Of a stretch of DNA of 51,895 nt, positions 8,705 through 17,242 are shown one piece after another. The notes under the pieces were generated by a model. It did no database searches. It worked only from the letters and a program-made list of their open reading frames with translations, and had not been told where the DNA came from. Within the stretch, counting starts at the first letter, position 1, and each line of letters starts with the position of its first letter. This DNA is from an uncultured Roseburia sp. (lineage in GTDB: Bacteria; Bacillota; Clostridia; Lachnospirales; Lachnospiraceae), in NCBI GenBank assembly GCA_930989305.1, contig CAKNLF010000002.1, positions 1-51,895 on the forward strand, given 5' to 3'. A program made the position numbers and the translations under genes.

Positions 8705-10251
8705 TTGTTATCTCCGTTCATTTTCCGGACTGTGTCTTTTGCCGTCTCCCGGTTTTTCATCTCTACTATCAGATCCGCCAGAGCGTCCATTTCCGCTTTG
8801 GGGGCCATATAGGTTTCCATGCCAAAGGCGTCTGCCGCGGCTTTTGTCTGCTTGCCGATGCACGCCGCTTTTACTTTTGTATAATCCAGTTCAGGCAGAG
8901 CTTTCACAAATCCTTTCACTGTAGAGGCGCTTGTAAATACGGCGCAATGAATCTTGCCCTGCTCAAATTCCTTTGCGGCGTCGATCAGCCGGGATTTTTC
9001 GTAGAGGGTGTCATAAGTAGCCAGATCTGTGATCTGCAGATCCGTTCTTGTCCCAAGAGCCTCTATGATCTCATGGCTGCCTATGGCGGCTCTGGGGATC
9101 AGCACTTTCGCCCCTTTCTCACAGACTTCGGCCAGTTTCTCTCCCAGGGACCTTCCGTCATAGACCTCCGGGATCAGATCCGGGATCAGTCCCCGTCTGC
9201 CCAGTTCTCTGGCAGTCCCGCTCCCCAAAGCCGCGATCTTTGCATTTCCCAGTCTGCGGATATCTGTTTTGTATTTTTTCATCAAGTCATCCAGAAAGAT
9301 CCGCACACCGCTTGGACTGGTAAATACGATCCACTGATACTCCTCCAGGCGATCCAGAGCTTCTTTTATTTTATCGTCTTCTTTAACCGGAGCAATAGCA
9401 ATAGCCGGAAGCTCCAGCACTTCTGCTCCCAGCCGACGCAGTTTGGCCGACATAGCGGACACCAGCTCTTTCGGCCGGGTGAGCAATACCTTATATCCGA
9501 ACAAGGGCATATGTTCATACCATGCAAAACGGTCAGCCACCTCACAGACTCCTCCCACTACGATGATCGCCGGTGTCTGTATTCCTCTGCGGTCCGCTTC
9601 CGCCTTCAATGTGGACACTGTAGCCACAATCTTTTTCTGTCCCGCAGTCGTCCCCTGCTGCAGGATCGCCGCCGGCGTATCCGGATCCATTCCCGCATCC
9701 AGCAGACTGCTGCAGATATCTCCCAAAGCTGTCACACCCATGAGAAAAACAAGGGTGCCTTTTGTTTCCACCAGAGCCTTAAAATTAATATTGTACTGCT
9801 GTCCCGCTTTCTTATGTCCGGTAATGATATGTACCGAGGAGCAGTAATCTCTGTGAGTTACCGGGATTCCGTTATAAGCGGGAACCGCAATGGGGGATGT
9901 GACTCCGGGCACTACTTCAAAGGGGATTCGATGCTCCTGCAAAAGTTCCAGTTCCTCTCCGCCTCTGCCAAACAGGAAGGGGTCTCCCCCTTTCAGCCGT
10001 ACAACCCGTTTCCCTTCCAGCGCTTTTTTCAGTAATATTTCATTAATCTGATCCTGAGGCACCAGGTGATGGCCCGCTCTTTTTCCTACATTGATCAGCT
10101 CCGCCTCTTTTGGCACCATGGACAGGACTCCGTCACCCACCAGGCTGTCATACACCACCACTTCCGCCTGTTCCAGTACTTTTTTCCCTTTCAGCGTAAA
10201 CAGCCCCGGATCTCCCGGGCCTGCGCCTATCAGCCAGACTTTTCCGTTCAT
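8701..10251 (-). CDS. cobA-hemD: Fused uroporphyrinogen-III C-methyltransferase / uroporphyrinogen-III synthase (CobA-HemD)
   Basis: Two successive steps of siroheme/B12 synthesis in one protein. Residues 1 to about 245 are the SUMT domain (KVWLIGAGPGDPGLFTLKG, then GGDPFLFGRGGEE and the VTHRDYCSSVHIITGHK region), which methylates C2 and C7 of uroporphyrinogen III to precorrin-2. Residues ~250-516 are HemD (LLTRPKEL, WIVFTSPSGVRIF, FTSASTVKGF), which cyclises hydroxymethylbilane with ring D inversion. The start is chosen at MNGKVWLIG because it overlaps the hemC stop (ATGA); an in-frame ATG five codons earlier is possible. This fusion is well known in Clostridia. Confidence 0.94.
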   Translation of the reverse strand: MNGKVWLIGAGPGDPGLFTLKGKKVLEQAEVVVYDSLVGDGVLSMVPKEAELINVGKRAGHHLVPQDQINEILLKKALEGKRVVRLKGGDPFLFGRGGEELELLQEHRIPFEVVPGVTSPIAVPAYNGIPVTHRDYCSSVHIITGHKKAGQQYNINFKALVETKGTLVFLMGVTALGDICSSLLDAGMDPDTPAAILQQGTTAGQKKIVATVSTLKAEADRRGIQTPAIIVVGGVCEVADRFAWYEHMPLFGYKVLLTRPKELVSAMSAKLRRLGAEVLELPAIAIAPVKEDDKIKEALDRLEEYQWIVFTSPSGVRIFLDDLMKKYKTDIRRLGNAKIAALGSGTARELGRRGLIPDLIPEVYDGRSLGEKLAEVCEKGAKVLIPRAAIGSHEIIEALGTRTDLQITDLATYDTLYEKSRLIDAAKEFEQGKIHCAVFTSASTVKGFVKALPELDYTKVKAACIGKQTKAAADAFGMETYMAPKAEMDALADLIVEMKNRETAKDTVRKMNGDNK

Positions 10252-11147
10252 TCTCCTATCACACATCCTTCTGTCTCTTTTTTCAGGTCATCCGCCAGTT
10301 TTATTCCTATTTCTGACGCCAGTTTCCGGTCTCCGGTCACTGTTTTCTTTCTGTATATCTTTTTGCTTTCACTGTAATACAGACCGGTGAGGATCAGCTT
10401 CTCTCCCTGGATGCGTGCGTACGCCGCCACCGGAGATGTACAGCCTCCGTCCAGTCTTTTTACAAATCCCCGCTCCGCCAGCGCCGCGTCTTTGGCGTCT
10501 TCATCCTGATAGTCCGAAAGCCAGGAATAGTCTTCTCCGGCTCTGCCCTGGACCGCCAGGATTCCCTGGCCTGCGGCAGGCAGCATTTCCTCCACGGAAA
10601 AATACCGGGAGATCCTCTCTTCCAGCCCCAGCCGCTTCAGACCTGCAGCCGCCAGGATCGTGGCCGAGTACAGCCCTTCATCCAGCTTGCGCAGTCTTGT
10701 CTGGACATTTCCCCGGATACTTTCAAACTTCGCCTGGGGATACAGGCTCTGCAGCTGGAGGATACGTCTTAAGCTGGAGCATCCGATAGGCTTTGAAAAA
10801 TCAATCTCCGTCTTTCCCTTAGGAAGCACCAGCACGTCTCTTGGATCTTCTCTTTTGGAATATGCCAGCACCGGCAGCTCCCGGGGCACTTCCATAGGCA
10901 TGTCCTTCAGAGAATGTACAGATATGTCGCTCCTTTTTTCCATTAAGGCCATGTCCAGTTCCTTCACAAAAAGCCCTTTGCCGCCAATCTTGTCCAGGGT
11001 TCTGTCCAAAATCTTATCTCCTGTTGTTTTCATAGTCAGAATGGAAATGTCCCCCTCCGGGAACTTTTCCTTCAGATATTCCATGACCATTTCGCTCTGT
11101 ATCACAGCAAGTCTGCTCTCCCTGCTGCCAATCCGAATTTTTTTCAT
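10248..11147 (-). CDS. hemC: Porphobilinogen deaminase (hydroxymethylbilane synthase)
   Basis: Joins four porphobilinogens into hydroxymethylbilane. At 299 residues it is near the usual length. Motifs: IGSRESRLAVIQ at the N-terminus, SVHSLKDMPME with the catalytic Asp region, GCSSLRR for substrate carboxylates, and GGCTSPVAAYA, whose Cys carries the dipyrromethane cofactor. Its product goes straight to the HemD half of the next gene. The start ATG follows AGCAGGTAAAAAG. The 3' end overlaps the cobA-hemD start by four bases. Confidence 0.95.
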   Translation of the reverse strand: MKKIRIGSRESRLAVIQSEMVMEYLKEKFPEGDISILTMKTTGDKILDRTLDKIGGKGLFVKELDMALMEKRSDISVHSLKDMPMEVPRELPVLAYSKREDPRDVLVLPKGKTEIDFSKPIGCSSLRRILQLQSLYPQAKFESIRGNVQTRLRKLDEGLYSATILAAAGLKRLGLEERISRYFSVEEMLPAAGQGILAVQGRAGEDYSWLSDYQDEDAKDAALAERGFVKRLDGGCTSPVAAYARIQGEKLILTGLYYSESKKIYRKKTVTGDRKLASEIGIKLADDLKKETEGCVIGE

Positions 11148-11166
11148 CTTTTTACCTGCTTTTCTT

Positions 11167-11652
11167 TTATAATTCTGGGGATTTCAGACCTTTCTCGATC
11201 TGTATCCGGAGGGCTTTCGCCAGCTTATGGTCCGCGCCGCCTGCGTTGATGCCGATCACAGCCGGTCCCCTGCGGATCAGTCCCGGAAAATAAAAATCGC
11301 ACTGTGTCCTGTCGGAAGCATTATTCACAACAGCGCCCGCTTCTTTTGCCTCTTTACACACCTGAGCGTTAAGTTTCCGATCATCCGATGCTGCCAATAC
11401 CATCCAGCAGCCCTGACAGTCTCCTGTCTTATAGGCTCTGGTGCGCACCTGCAGACAGCCCTTTTTTGCCAGTTCCAGGATCTTCTCTGAAATCTCCGGC
11501 GCCACCACAGTAAGGTCCGGTCCGAATCCCAGCAGGGCTTCCGCCCGTCTTGCGGCAATGGTTCCGGCTCCTACAATCAGGATCTTCTTTCCCCGGATAT
11601 CCACAAACAGGGGAAAATATGCTCTGCCTTCCTCTTTTTTTTCATTCTCCAT
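11167..11652 (-). CDS. Precorrin-2 dehydrogenase (CysG N-terminal / Met8p-like)
   Basis: NAD-dependent oxidation of precorrin-2 to sirohydrochlorin, the branch-point substrate for siroheme and for cobalt insertion by CbiK. It has the Rossmann motif VGAGTIAARRAEALLGFG, followed by AASDDRKLN and NNASDRTQCDFYFPGLIRRG, with the conserved Asp of the active site. At 161 residues it lacks most of the helical dimerisation/chelatase C-terminal part of Met8p, so chelation probably depends on CbiK or another enzyme. The start at 11652 (MENEKKEEGRAYFPLFVD) is chosen because GGAAG lies 7 bases upstream; it overlaps hemA by 11 bp. Confidence 0.9.
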   Translation of the reverse strand: MENEKKEEGRAYFPLFVDIRGKKILIVGAGTIAARRAEALLGFGPDLTVVAPEISEKILELAKKGCLQVRTRAYKTGDCQGCWMVLAASDDRKLNAQVCKEAKEAGAVVNNASDRTQCDFYFPGLIRRGPAVIGINAGGADHKLAKALRIQIEKGLKSPEL

Positions 11653-12913
11653 AGATTTCTTCCAGTCCTTCCAGACAGTCCATAAACTCATTCTTATTCA
11701 GATTGTCCCGCAATCCGAATATCAGTTTCATGATCACTTTTCCCGCTGCAGTGTCAATGGTCTCCTTCAGCTGCTCCTTTTCCTTCTGCTCCAGAGGCAG
11801 TCTGCCGAGCACTTTGTGGATCCTCAGATACAGGTCTTCCACTGCGGATTCCTTCACTTCCTGGATCCGCGGAATCATGTCCCGGCCTTCCAGCCATACG
11901 TAAAATTCATCCATTTCTTTTCCCAGGATCACCTCCGCCTGGGCCATAGACGCCCGGACGCTGTCCGTCATCGCATCCAGTTTAAAATCATCAATATCAT
12001 ACAGCTTCACCTGCTCCAGCTGTCCCGCTTCCGGTTCAATGTCTCTTGGCACTGCCAGATCAATACAGATCAGCGGACTCTTGCGCCGCTCAGGATGAGT
12101 CCGGGCCAGCAGCTCCCTGGTAAGGGTATAATTTGGACTGGCCGTGGCGCTTACCACCAGATCGCATTCAGGGATCAGCTGCAGCCGTTCCCCATAATTG
12201 ATCCTGGAACATCCCAGAGGGATCTGCACCATACCGCTGCGGTACTGGCGCACAGTCACAGTTACATCCGCTCCGGTCTGCTGCAGAGACTGTGCCGCCA
12301 GTTTTCCCATTTCCCCGTTTCCGATCACCATACAGGTGGAACGGTCAAATAAAAACCCCCGGCTTTTCAGCATGGAGATAGCCTGATCCATAGCGGTTTC
12401 ATTGGCTCTTGAGAAAACTACCTCGGTCTTTACTTTTTTTGCCGCTGTCACCGCTTTTCTGAACAGCACTTCCAGCACATTGTCCGTTGTAAAATTCTCT
12501 CTGGACAAAGCCAGAGCCTCTCCCACCTGGGTGATGATCTGATCTTCCGCCAGAATCTGGGATTTTAGTCCGCAGGTCAGCCAGAACAGATGAGAAACCG
12601 CTTCCCTGTCCTGTCTTCTCACAAAATACCGTTCACAGTCTCCTTTTTCTATGGGCGCTTCTCCCGCTGCGATCCGCTCCGCATTTTTCCAGTCACACAG
12701 CATTTCCAGAAGATCCATATCCTCGTCTTCTTCTGTACTGATCCAGATCTCCATCCGGTTGCAGGTGGAGACAATGATGCATCCGCTGATCCCAAAACGC
12801 GCTTTCCACTCCCCCATTGCTTCCATACTGCGTTTTTTTGTAAATGAGAACAGTGCCCTGGTATCTACGCTTGCAGTCGTATGATCAATACCTATCATCC
12901 GTATTCCCATCAT
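11642..12913 (-). CDS. hemA: Glutamyl-tRNA reductase
   Basis: First committed step of C5-pathway tetrapyrrole synthesis: glutamyl-tRNA(Glu) to glutamate-1-semialdehyde. The N-terminal catalytic domain has GIDHTTASVDTRALFSF and IIVSTCNRMEIW, whose Cys is the nucleophile. The NADPH domain has VIGNGEMGKLAAQSL and the C-terminal helices form the dimerisation domain. Two adjacent ATGs (12911-12913, 12908-12910) follow GGAGGAAAA; an earlier in-frame ATG at 12937 overlaps that ribosome site and is rejected. It heads a minus-strand operon hemA, precorrin-2 dehydrogenase, hemC, cobA-hemD, nudC. A TATAAT box on the minus strand at 13098-13103 may serve it, but its -35 is poor. Confidence 0.94.
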   Translation of the reverse strand: MMGIRMIGIDHTTASVDTRALFSFTKKRSMEAMGEWKARFGISGCIIVSTCNRMEIWISTEEDEDMDLLEMLCDWKNAERIAAGEAPIEKGDCERYFVRRQDREAVSHLFWLTCGLKSQILAEDQIITQVGEALALSRENFTTDNVLEVLFRKAVTAAKKVKTEVVFSRANETAMDQAISMLKSRGFLFDRSTCMVIGNGEMGKLAAQSLQQTGADVTVTVRQYRSGMVQIPLGCSRINYGERLQLIPECDLVVSATASPNYTLTRELLARTHPERRKSPLICIDLAVPRDIEPEAGQLEQVKLYDIDDFKLDAMTDSVRASMAQAEVILGKEMDEFYVWLEGRDMIPRIQEVKESAVEDLYLRIHKVLGRLPLEQKEKEQLKETIDTAAGKVIMKLIFGLRDNLNKNEFMDCLEGLEEIYGE

Positions 12914-13121
12914 TTTTCCTCCGTTTTGCCCTGCCAAAAGACGGGGCTTTCAGTTTTCCTTTTTTATTCACTGTGTTTTATCATAGCATAGTTTTCCCAA
13001 AAGCACAGCCTATTTCCTTTGGAAATCTCTCTGGGGACAAATCTTCCATGGGCAGGAAAAATCCCTTTTCCGAACTTTTTTTGCTTTTTGTGTAAATATT
13101 ATAGAAAAAAAGAGAAATGAT

Positions 13122-13150
13122 TTGACTGTACTGTCTGCTGCGGTTAAAAT
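13122..13150 (+). promoter_or_regulatory. Sigma-A promoter of the cobalt-transport operon
   Basis: TTGACT (13122-13127), 17-bp spacer, TAAAAT (13145-13150). Transcription should start near 13157, just ahead of the cobalamin riboswitch. A TATAAT on the opposite strand (13098-13103) points towards hemA, so the two operons are divergent with near-overlapping promoters. Confidence 0.8.
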
Positions 13151-13162
13151 ATTCTTAATTGA

Positions 13163-13335
13163 ATGGAATGAGGTTCTTGTGTTTTCTTCCACAAGCTAAG
13201 AGAGAAGAGGAGTGAAATTCTCCCACGGTCACGCCGCTGTAATGGAGGAGCAGGATTTTTTTACGTCACTGGAAGTCCGGGAAGGCAAAATCCTGCAAAG
13301 ATACCTGAGTCAGAAGACCTGCCCATTTCATGCAA
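13163..13335 (+). promoter_or_regulatory. Cobalamin (adenosylcobalamin-type) riboswitch, long form
   Basis: Leader RNA that binds B12 and shuts off the cobalt uptake genes. Recognisable parts in order: GAGGTTCTTGTG and its partner CACAAGC, the AGTGAAATTCTCCCACGG segment (core GGTGxAAxTCC variant), ACGCCGCTGTAA (13231-13242), an extended P6-type arm including GGAAGTCCGGGAAGGC, and the B12 box GAGTCAGAAGACCTGCC (13307-13323). The promoter lies immediately upstream and an intrinsic terminator 80 bp downstream, so control is by transcription termination. Confidence 0.92.
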
Positions 13336-13405
13336 TCTGCACTTATGTTACGAACGATGGCTGAGTGCAGCGAAGCGGTCCGGCTCTGTTCACCGCCTCC
13401 CTGTG

Positions 13406-13435
13406 CCTGCTTTTTATAAAGCAGGTTTTTTGTTT
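13406..13435 (+). terminator. Riboswitch-controlled intrinsic terminator
   Basis: CCTGCTTT (13406-13413) pairs with AAAGCAGG (13418-13425), loop of four, then TTTTTTGTTT. It sits between the riboswitch and cbiM. A GCGGT/ACCGC pair just upstream (about 13375-13395) could belong to the competing antiterminator. Confidence 0.88.
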
Positions 13436-13522
13436 CGCGGAAAATCCTTCCGCAGAAGCAACCGGGCCTTTCGGCCAGTCTTGTACCCAAACAAAATCAG
13501 AACAGAAAAGAGAGGAAAAACT

Positions 13523-14275
13523 ATGAATTTGAAACAGAAAAAAATCGTGGGTACGGCAGCTGTTATCTGTCTCCTGCTGGGGATTGCTCCCGTATCCAAC
13601 GCCATGCACATTATGGAAGGCTATCTTCCGGGAAAATTCTGCATTTTCTGGGGTATCATTTGCATCCCCTTTCTGATCGCAGGATTTTTCTCTATCCGAA
13701 AAAAACTGAACAATAACCGGCGCACCCTTACGCTGCTGGCAATGGCAGGCGCCTTTGTTTTCGTAATATCTTCCCTGAAAATCCCGTCTGTTTCAGGCAG
13801 CTGCTCTCATATGACCGGAACAGGTCTGGGAGCAATCCTGTTCGGGCCTTCTGCGGTGAGCATCCTGGGGATCATCGTTCTGCTTTTTCAGGCGATCCTT
13901 CTGGCGCACGGCGGTCTGACCACACTGGGAGCTAACACCTTTTCTATGGCGGTAGCCGGTCCCTTTTTATCCTTTGGTATTTTCATGCTCTGCAAAAAAT
14001 GCCGGTTAAACCGAAAAGTATCTGTATTTCTGGCCGCTTGTCTGGGTGATCTGTTTACTTATTGTATCACTGCGTTCCAACTGGCGCTGGCTTATCCCTC
14101 AGAATCCGGCGGCATAGCTGCCTCAGCAGTTAAATTTCTCGGAGTATTCGCCCCCACCCAGGTGCCCCTTGCGGTCATTGAGGGCCTGATTACCCTTCTT
14201 ATCATCATGGCGCTGGAGGCCTACGCGAAACCGGAATTAAAGTCACTGGGATTCATCAAGGAGGAAAATAACTAA
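13523..14275 (+). CDS. cbiM: Cobalt ECF transporter substrate-binding membrane protein CbiM
   Basis: S-component of the cobalt importer. After an N-terminal hydrophobic signal segment the mature start contains MHIMEGYLPG, in which the invariant Met-His-Ile-Met region binds Co2+. Six or seven membrane spans and the SCSHMTGTGLGAILFGP segment complete the family picture. The ATG at 13523 follows AGAGGAAAAACT. Real translation begins after the riboswitch terminator; upstream in-frame codons lie within the regulatory leader. 250 residues. Its stop overlaps the cbiN start by one base. Confidence 0.95.
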   Translation: MNLKQKKIVGTAAVICLLLGIAPVSNAMHIMEGYLPGKFCIFWGIICIPFLIAGFFSIRKKLNNNRRTLTLLAMAGAFVFVISSLKIPSVSGSCSHMTGTGLGAILFGPSAVSILGIIVLLFQAILLAHGGLTTLGANTFSMAVAGPFLSFGIFMLCKKCRLNRKVSVFLAACLGDLFTYCITAFQLALAYPSESGGIAASAVKFLGVFAPTQVPLAVIEGLITLLIIMALEAYAKPELKSLGFIKEENN

Positions 14276-14643
14276 TGGAAAAAAGAAATCACAACAAACG
14301 CCTGGCTGTTATCCTGATCATTGCAATTATCCTGATTGCCCTGGTTCCGCTTTTTACTCTGAAAAACGCTGAATTCGGCGGTTCTGATGATGCCGGCAGC
14401 CAGATGGTCAACGAGATTACCGGCACGGAATACGAACCCTGGTTCACTCCTGTACTTGAAAACGCCTTGGGCAGAGAACTTCCCGGAGAAGTGGAAAGCC
14501 TGTTTTTCTGTGTGCAGACCGGTATCGGTGTAGGCATCGTAGCCTTTATCATGGGCCGTCTTGTAGAACGTAAAAAATGGATGCAGGATGAAGAAAGAAA
14601 AGATCCCTTAGGATCTTCTTCCAGCGGAAAGCAGGACCGCTAA
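14275..14643 (+). CDS. cbiN: Cobalt transport protein CbiN
   Basis: Small auxiliary subunit that enables CbiM to take up Co2+. Two membrane spans (AVILIIAIILIALVPLF and a second around residues 85-102, GIGVGIVAFIMGRLV) flank an extracytoplasmic loop with GSDDAGSQMV and EITGTEYEPWF, typical of CbiN. At 122 residues it is a little longer than most homologues because of a charged, Ser-rich tail. It begins TAATGG, overlapping the cbiM stop. Confidence 0.93.
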   Translation: MEKRNHNKRLAVILIIAIILIALVPLFTLKNAEFGGSDDAGSQMVNEITGTEYEPWFTPVLENALGRELPGEVESLFFCVQTGIGVGIVAFIMGRLVERKKWMQDEERKDPLGSSSSGKQDR

Positions 14644-14700
14644 AGCCCTTTTTCTGATCGGGCGCTTTTCCTGATATAAAAAATGTAAGGAGAATTTCCA

Positions 14701-15483
14701 TTGCTGCTGATTGACAAACTCTGCTACTATTCAAAACTCCGATATGTAAATCCAGGTGAAAAATTCCTGTTCACTGTGATTGCTATTGTATTCTGCATTA
14801 TCAGCCGTTCCGTTATCACAGCCGTTTTTGTGCTGGCGATCAACACGATCCTCACTGTGGGGATCGGCAGGATATCCGGACGGCGCTACCGGAATATGAT
14901 GCTGGTGCCTCTCATATTCCTTCTCATAAGTACCCTGGCTATCATCGTGAATCTGTCCCGGACGCCTTTTGACGCATTTGCCATCCCGGTAGGCGGCTGG
15001 TACATCACAGGAAGCATTTCATCTGTATTTTTCGGCATTCAACTGATACTCACTGCTCTGGCGGCTGTGTCCAGCCTGTATTTTCTGTCGTTGAACACGC
15101 CCATGCCGGACATTCTCACAGTACTGCGCCGTCTGCACTGCCCGATCCTGCTCAGCGAACTGATGATGCTGATCTACCGGTATATTTTTGTATTGCTGGA
15201 GATTGCAGTAAACATCCTCACTGCTCAAAAGGCCCGGCTTGGAAACAAGGATTACAGGACTTCCCTGAAATCCTTCAGCGCCATGATCTCAGTGCTTTTT
15301 ATCCGGGCAATGCAGAAATCCAATGCTTTGTACGACGCCATGGAATCCCGCTGCTACGACGGACGGATCCTCGTTCTAAGCGAGGCTTCCGGTCCCAAAA
15401 AGAAACATCTTGCGGGCATCCTTTTATTCGGAGGAGTTCTCCTTATACTTACTATAGCAAAAAAGCAGGGCATGATCCTGTAA
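14701..15483 (+). CDS. cbiQ: Energy-coupling factor T-component CbiQ
   Basis: Membrane scaffold that couples the ATPase to CbiM. It has several membrane spans and two cytoplasmic coupling-helix motifs (KSFSAMISVLFIRAMQKSNALYDAM region, with the A-x-x-x-R-G-type signature replaced by AMESRCYDG). The start is TTG at 14701, supported by AAGGAG nine bases upstream; no ATG fits as well. 260 residues. Confidence 0.92.
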   Translation: MLLIDKLCYYSKLRYVNPGEKFLFTVIAIVFCIISRSVITAVFVLAINTILTVGIGRISGRRYRNMMLVPLIFLLISTLAIIVNLSRTPFDAFAIPVGGWYITGSISSVFFGIQLILTALAAVSSLYFLSLNTPMPDILTVLRRLHCPILLSELMMLIYRYIFVLLEIAVNILTAQKARLGNKDYRTSLKSFSAMISVLFIRAMQKSNALYDAMESRCYDGRILVLSEASGPKKKHLAGILLFGGVLLILTIAKKQGMIL

Positions 15484-15505
15484 GATCACAGAAAGGATTG
15501 CTATC

Positions 15506-17167
15506 ATGAATCACGATATCATATTAAAAGCCGACAACGTATACTTTTCCTACGACGACCAGAAAAGCCATTCTCTCAACGGTCTTTCCTTGGAAATCGG
15601 CCGCGGGAAAAAAATCGCGTTCATGGGAGCCAACGGTTCCGGAAAGTCTACGTTCTTTTTATGCTGCAATGGGATCCACAAACCGGACAAGGGGACGATT
15701 TACTTTGACGGACAGCCCCTGGACTATTCCAGAGAGGGACTGCTGAAACTGCGCAGCAAGATCGGGATTGTCTTTCAGGATCCGGATAACCAGCTTTTTT
15801 CCGCCAGCGTATATCAGGAAATTTCTTTCGGCATCCTGAATCTGGGAGTCCCGGAGGAGGAAGCCCGAAAAGAGGTGGAGCAGGTCATCGAAACTCTGGA
15901 GATCGAGCCCTTCCGCCACAAACCCACCCATGCTTTAAGCGGCGGACAAAAGAAACAGGTATCCATTGCGGATATTCTGGTCATGCATCCGGAGATTATT
16001 ATACTGGATGAGCCTGCAGCCGCTCTGGATCCCAAACACACCGTTCTGGTAAACAGGATCGTAGATCAGATGACAGAAAACGGTATTACAGTTATTATGT
16101 CAACTCACGATGTAAATTACGCTATGGAATGGGCCGATGAAATCGTGTTACTGAAAGACGGAAAACTGCTTATGCAGGGAACTCCCTCGGAAGTATTTTC
16201 CAACAAATCCGCTCTGGCGGCCACCAACCTGGAGCAGCCCGCCTGTCTGCAGCTCTTTGACAGTCTTTGCAGCAAGGGGATCCTGAAAATGTCTCTGCCA
16301 GTTCCAAAAAATCTGGCTCAGCTGGAAAACTATATTGAGCAGCTGTCGCTGCCTGCTTACGTCAGCGCCTCCCCTTCCTTTGGCGAGGCAAAAAAAGCAA
16401 TTCTGGTCGTAAGTTTCGGCACCAGCTATCACGAAACTCGTGAAAAGACCATTGACGCCATTGAACACGCCATTGCCGAAGCGTTTCCGGATTATCAGGT
16501 ATACCGGGCATGGACAAGCAAGATGATCATGAAAAAACTTCTGAAACGGGACGGCATCAAGATCAACAATGTTGTAGAAGCTATGGATCAGATGGCAGCC
16601 GACGGCATTACCGATGTGATCGTACAGCCCACCCATGTGATCAACGGAATTGAAAACGACCTGATGATCCAGGACGCCCTTTCCCGGAGAGCTCATTTCC
16701 AAAGCATACGGTTTGGAACCCCTCTGCTCACCAGCACCGGGGACAATGAGGCTCTTGTTTCTATTATCAGCAGCGAATTTTCAGACCTGAAAAAAGATGA
16801 AGCCCTTGTTTTAATGGGGCACGGCACCACCCACTATGCCAATTCCATTTACGCGGCAATGGACTACACCTTCAAAGATATGGGACATCCCAATATTTTC
16901 CTGGGAACAGTGGAAGCCTATCCTTCCATGGAAACTCTTTTGAAAATGGTCAAAGAACAAAATCCAAAACGGGTCGTCCTGACCCCTTTTATGATCGTAG
17001 CCGGAGATCACGCAACCAATGACATGGCAGGCGAGGATCCGGACTCCTGGAAATGCCAGTTTGAAAAAGCGGGCTTTCCGGTAGACTGCGTATTAAAAGG
17101 TCTGGGAGAATATCCCCAGATTCATCAGTTGTTTATCCGACACATACAGGAGGCCATAGACGGCTGA
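15506..17167 (+). CDS. cbiO-cbiK: Fused cobalt ECF ATPase and anaerobic cobaltochelatase (CbiO-CbiK)
   Basis: One 553-residue reading frame. Residues 1 to about 280 are the ATPase: Walker A GANGSGKST (41-49), Q-loop VFQDPDNQLF, signature ALSGGQKKQ, Walker B IIILDEPAAALD, H-loop STHD. Residues ~297-553 are sirohydrochlorin cobaltochelatase CbiK: start KAILVVSFGTSYHETREKT, then MGHGTTHYAN (His 439), TVEAYPS (Glu 470) and GDHATND (His 502). The spacing of these three metal ligands matches that of Salmonella CbiK. The protein would sit at the inner face of the importer and pass Co2+ directly into sirohydrochlorin. The short join (about residues 280-296) has no stop or frameshift. Confidence 0.93.
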   Translation: MNHDIILKADNVYFSYDDQKSHSLNGLSLEIGRGKKIAFMGANGSGKSTFFLCCNGIHKPDKGTIYFDGQPLDYSREGLLKLRSKIGIVFQDPDNQLFSASVYQEISFGILNLGVPEEEARKEVEQVIETLEIEPFRHKPTHALSGGQKKQVSIADILVMHPEIIILDEPAAALDPKHTVLVNRIVDQMTENGITVIMSTHDVNYAMEWADEIVLLKDGKLLMQGTPSEVFSNKSALAATNLEQPACLQLFDSLCSKGILKMSLPVPKNLAQLENYIEQLSLPAYVSASPSFGEAKKAILVVSFGTSYHETREKTIDAIEHAIAEAFPDYQVYRAWTSKMIMKKLLKRDGIKINNVVEAMDQMAADGITDVIVQPTHVINGIENDLMIQDALSRRAHFQSIRFGTPLLTSTGDNEALVSIISSEFSDLKKDEALVLMGHGTTHYANSIYAAMDYTFKDMGHPNIFLGTVEAYPSMETLLKMVKEQNPKRVVLTPFMIVAGDHATNDMAGEDPDSWKCQFEKAGFPVDCVLKGLGEYPQIHQLFIRHIQEAIDG

Positions 17168-17171
17168 CGCC

Positions 17172-17236
17172 AAACAGCGAAGGAACCCTTCTGCCGATGA
17201 TCTTTGGGATCAGGCAGAAGGGTTCCTTCGCTGTTT
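17172..17236. terminator. Long perfect hairpin between convergent operons
   Basis: 24-nt arms (17172-17195 and 17213-17236) are perfectly complementary, and the loop contains a further TGATC/GATCA pair. It lies between the cbiO-cbiK stop and the stop of the Card1-like gene on the other strand, so a two-way terminator is the natural reading, although neither side carries a real T-tract (only TTT). Confidence 0.65.
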
Positions 17237-17242
17237 CGTCAT

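Noticed and set aside
7664..10035. Long plus-strand open frames of several hundred codons opposite rlmI, nudC and cobA-hemD
   Set aside because: They lie antisense to well-matched enzyme genes, have no ribosome sites and resemble no family; they are mirror frames of G+C-rich codons.
12914..13160. A cobalamin riboswitch for the hemA operon on the minus strand
   Set aside because: No B12-box-like sequences on that strand; only the plus strand has them.
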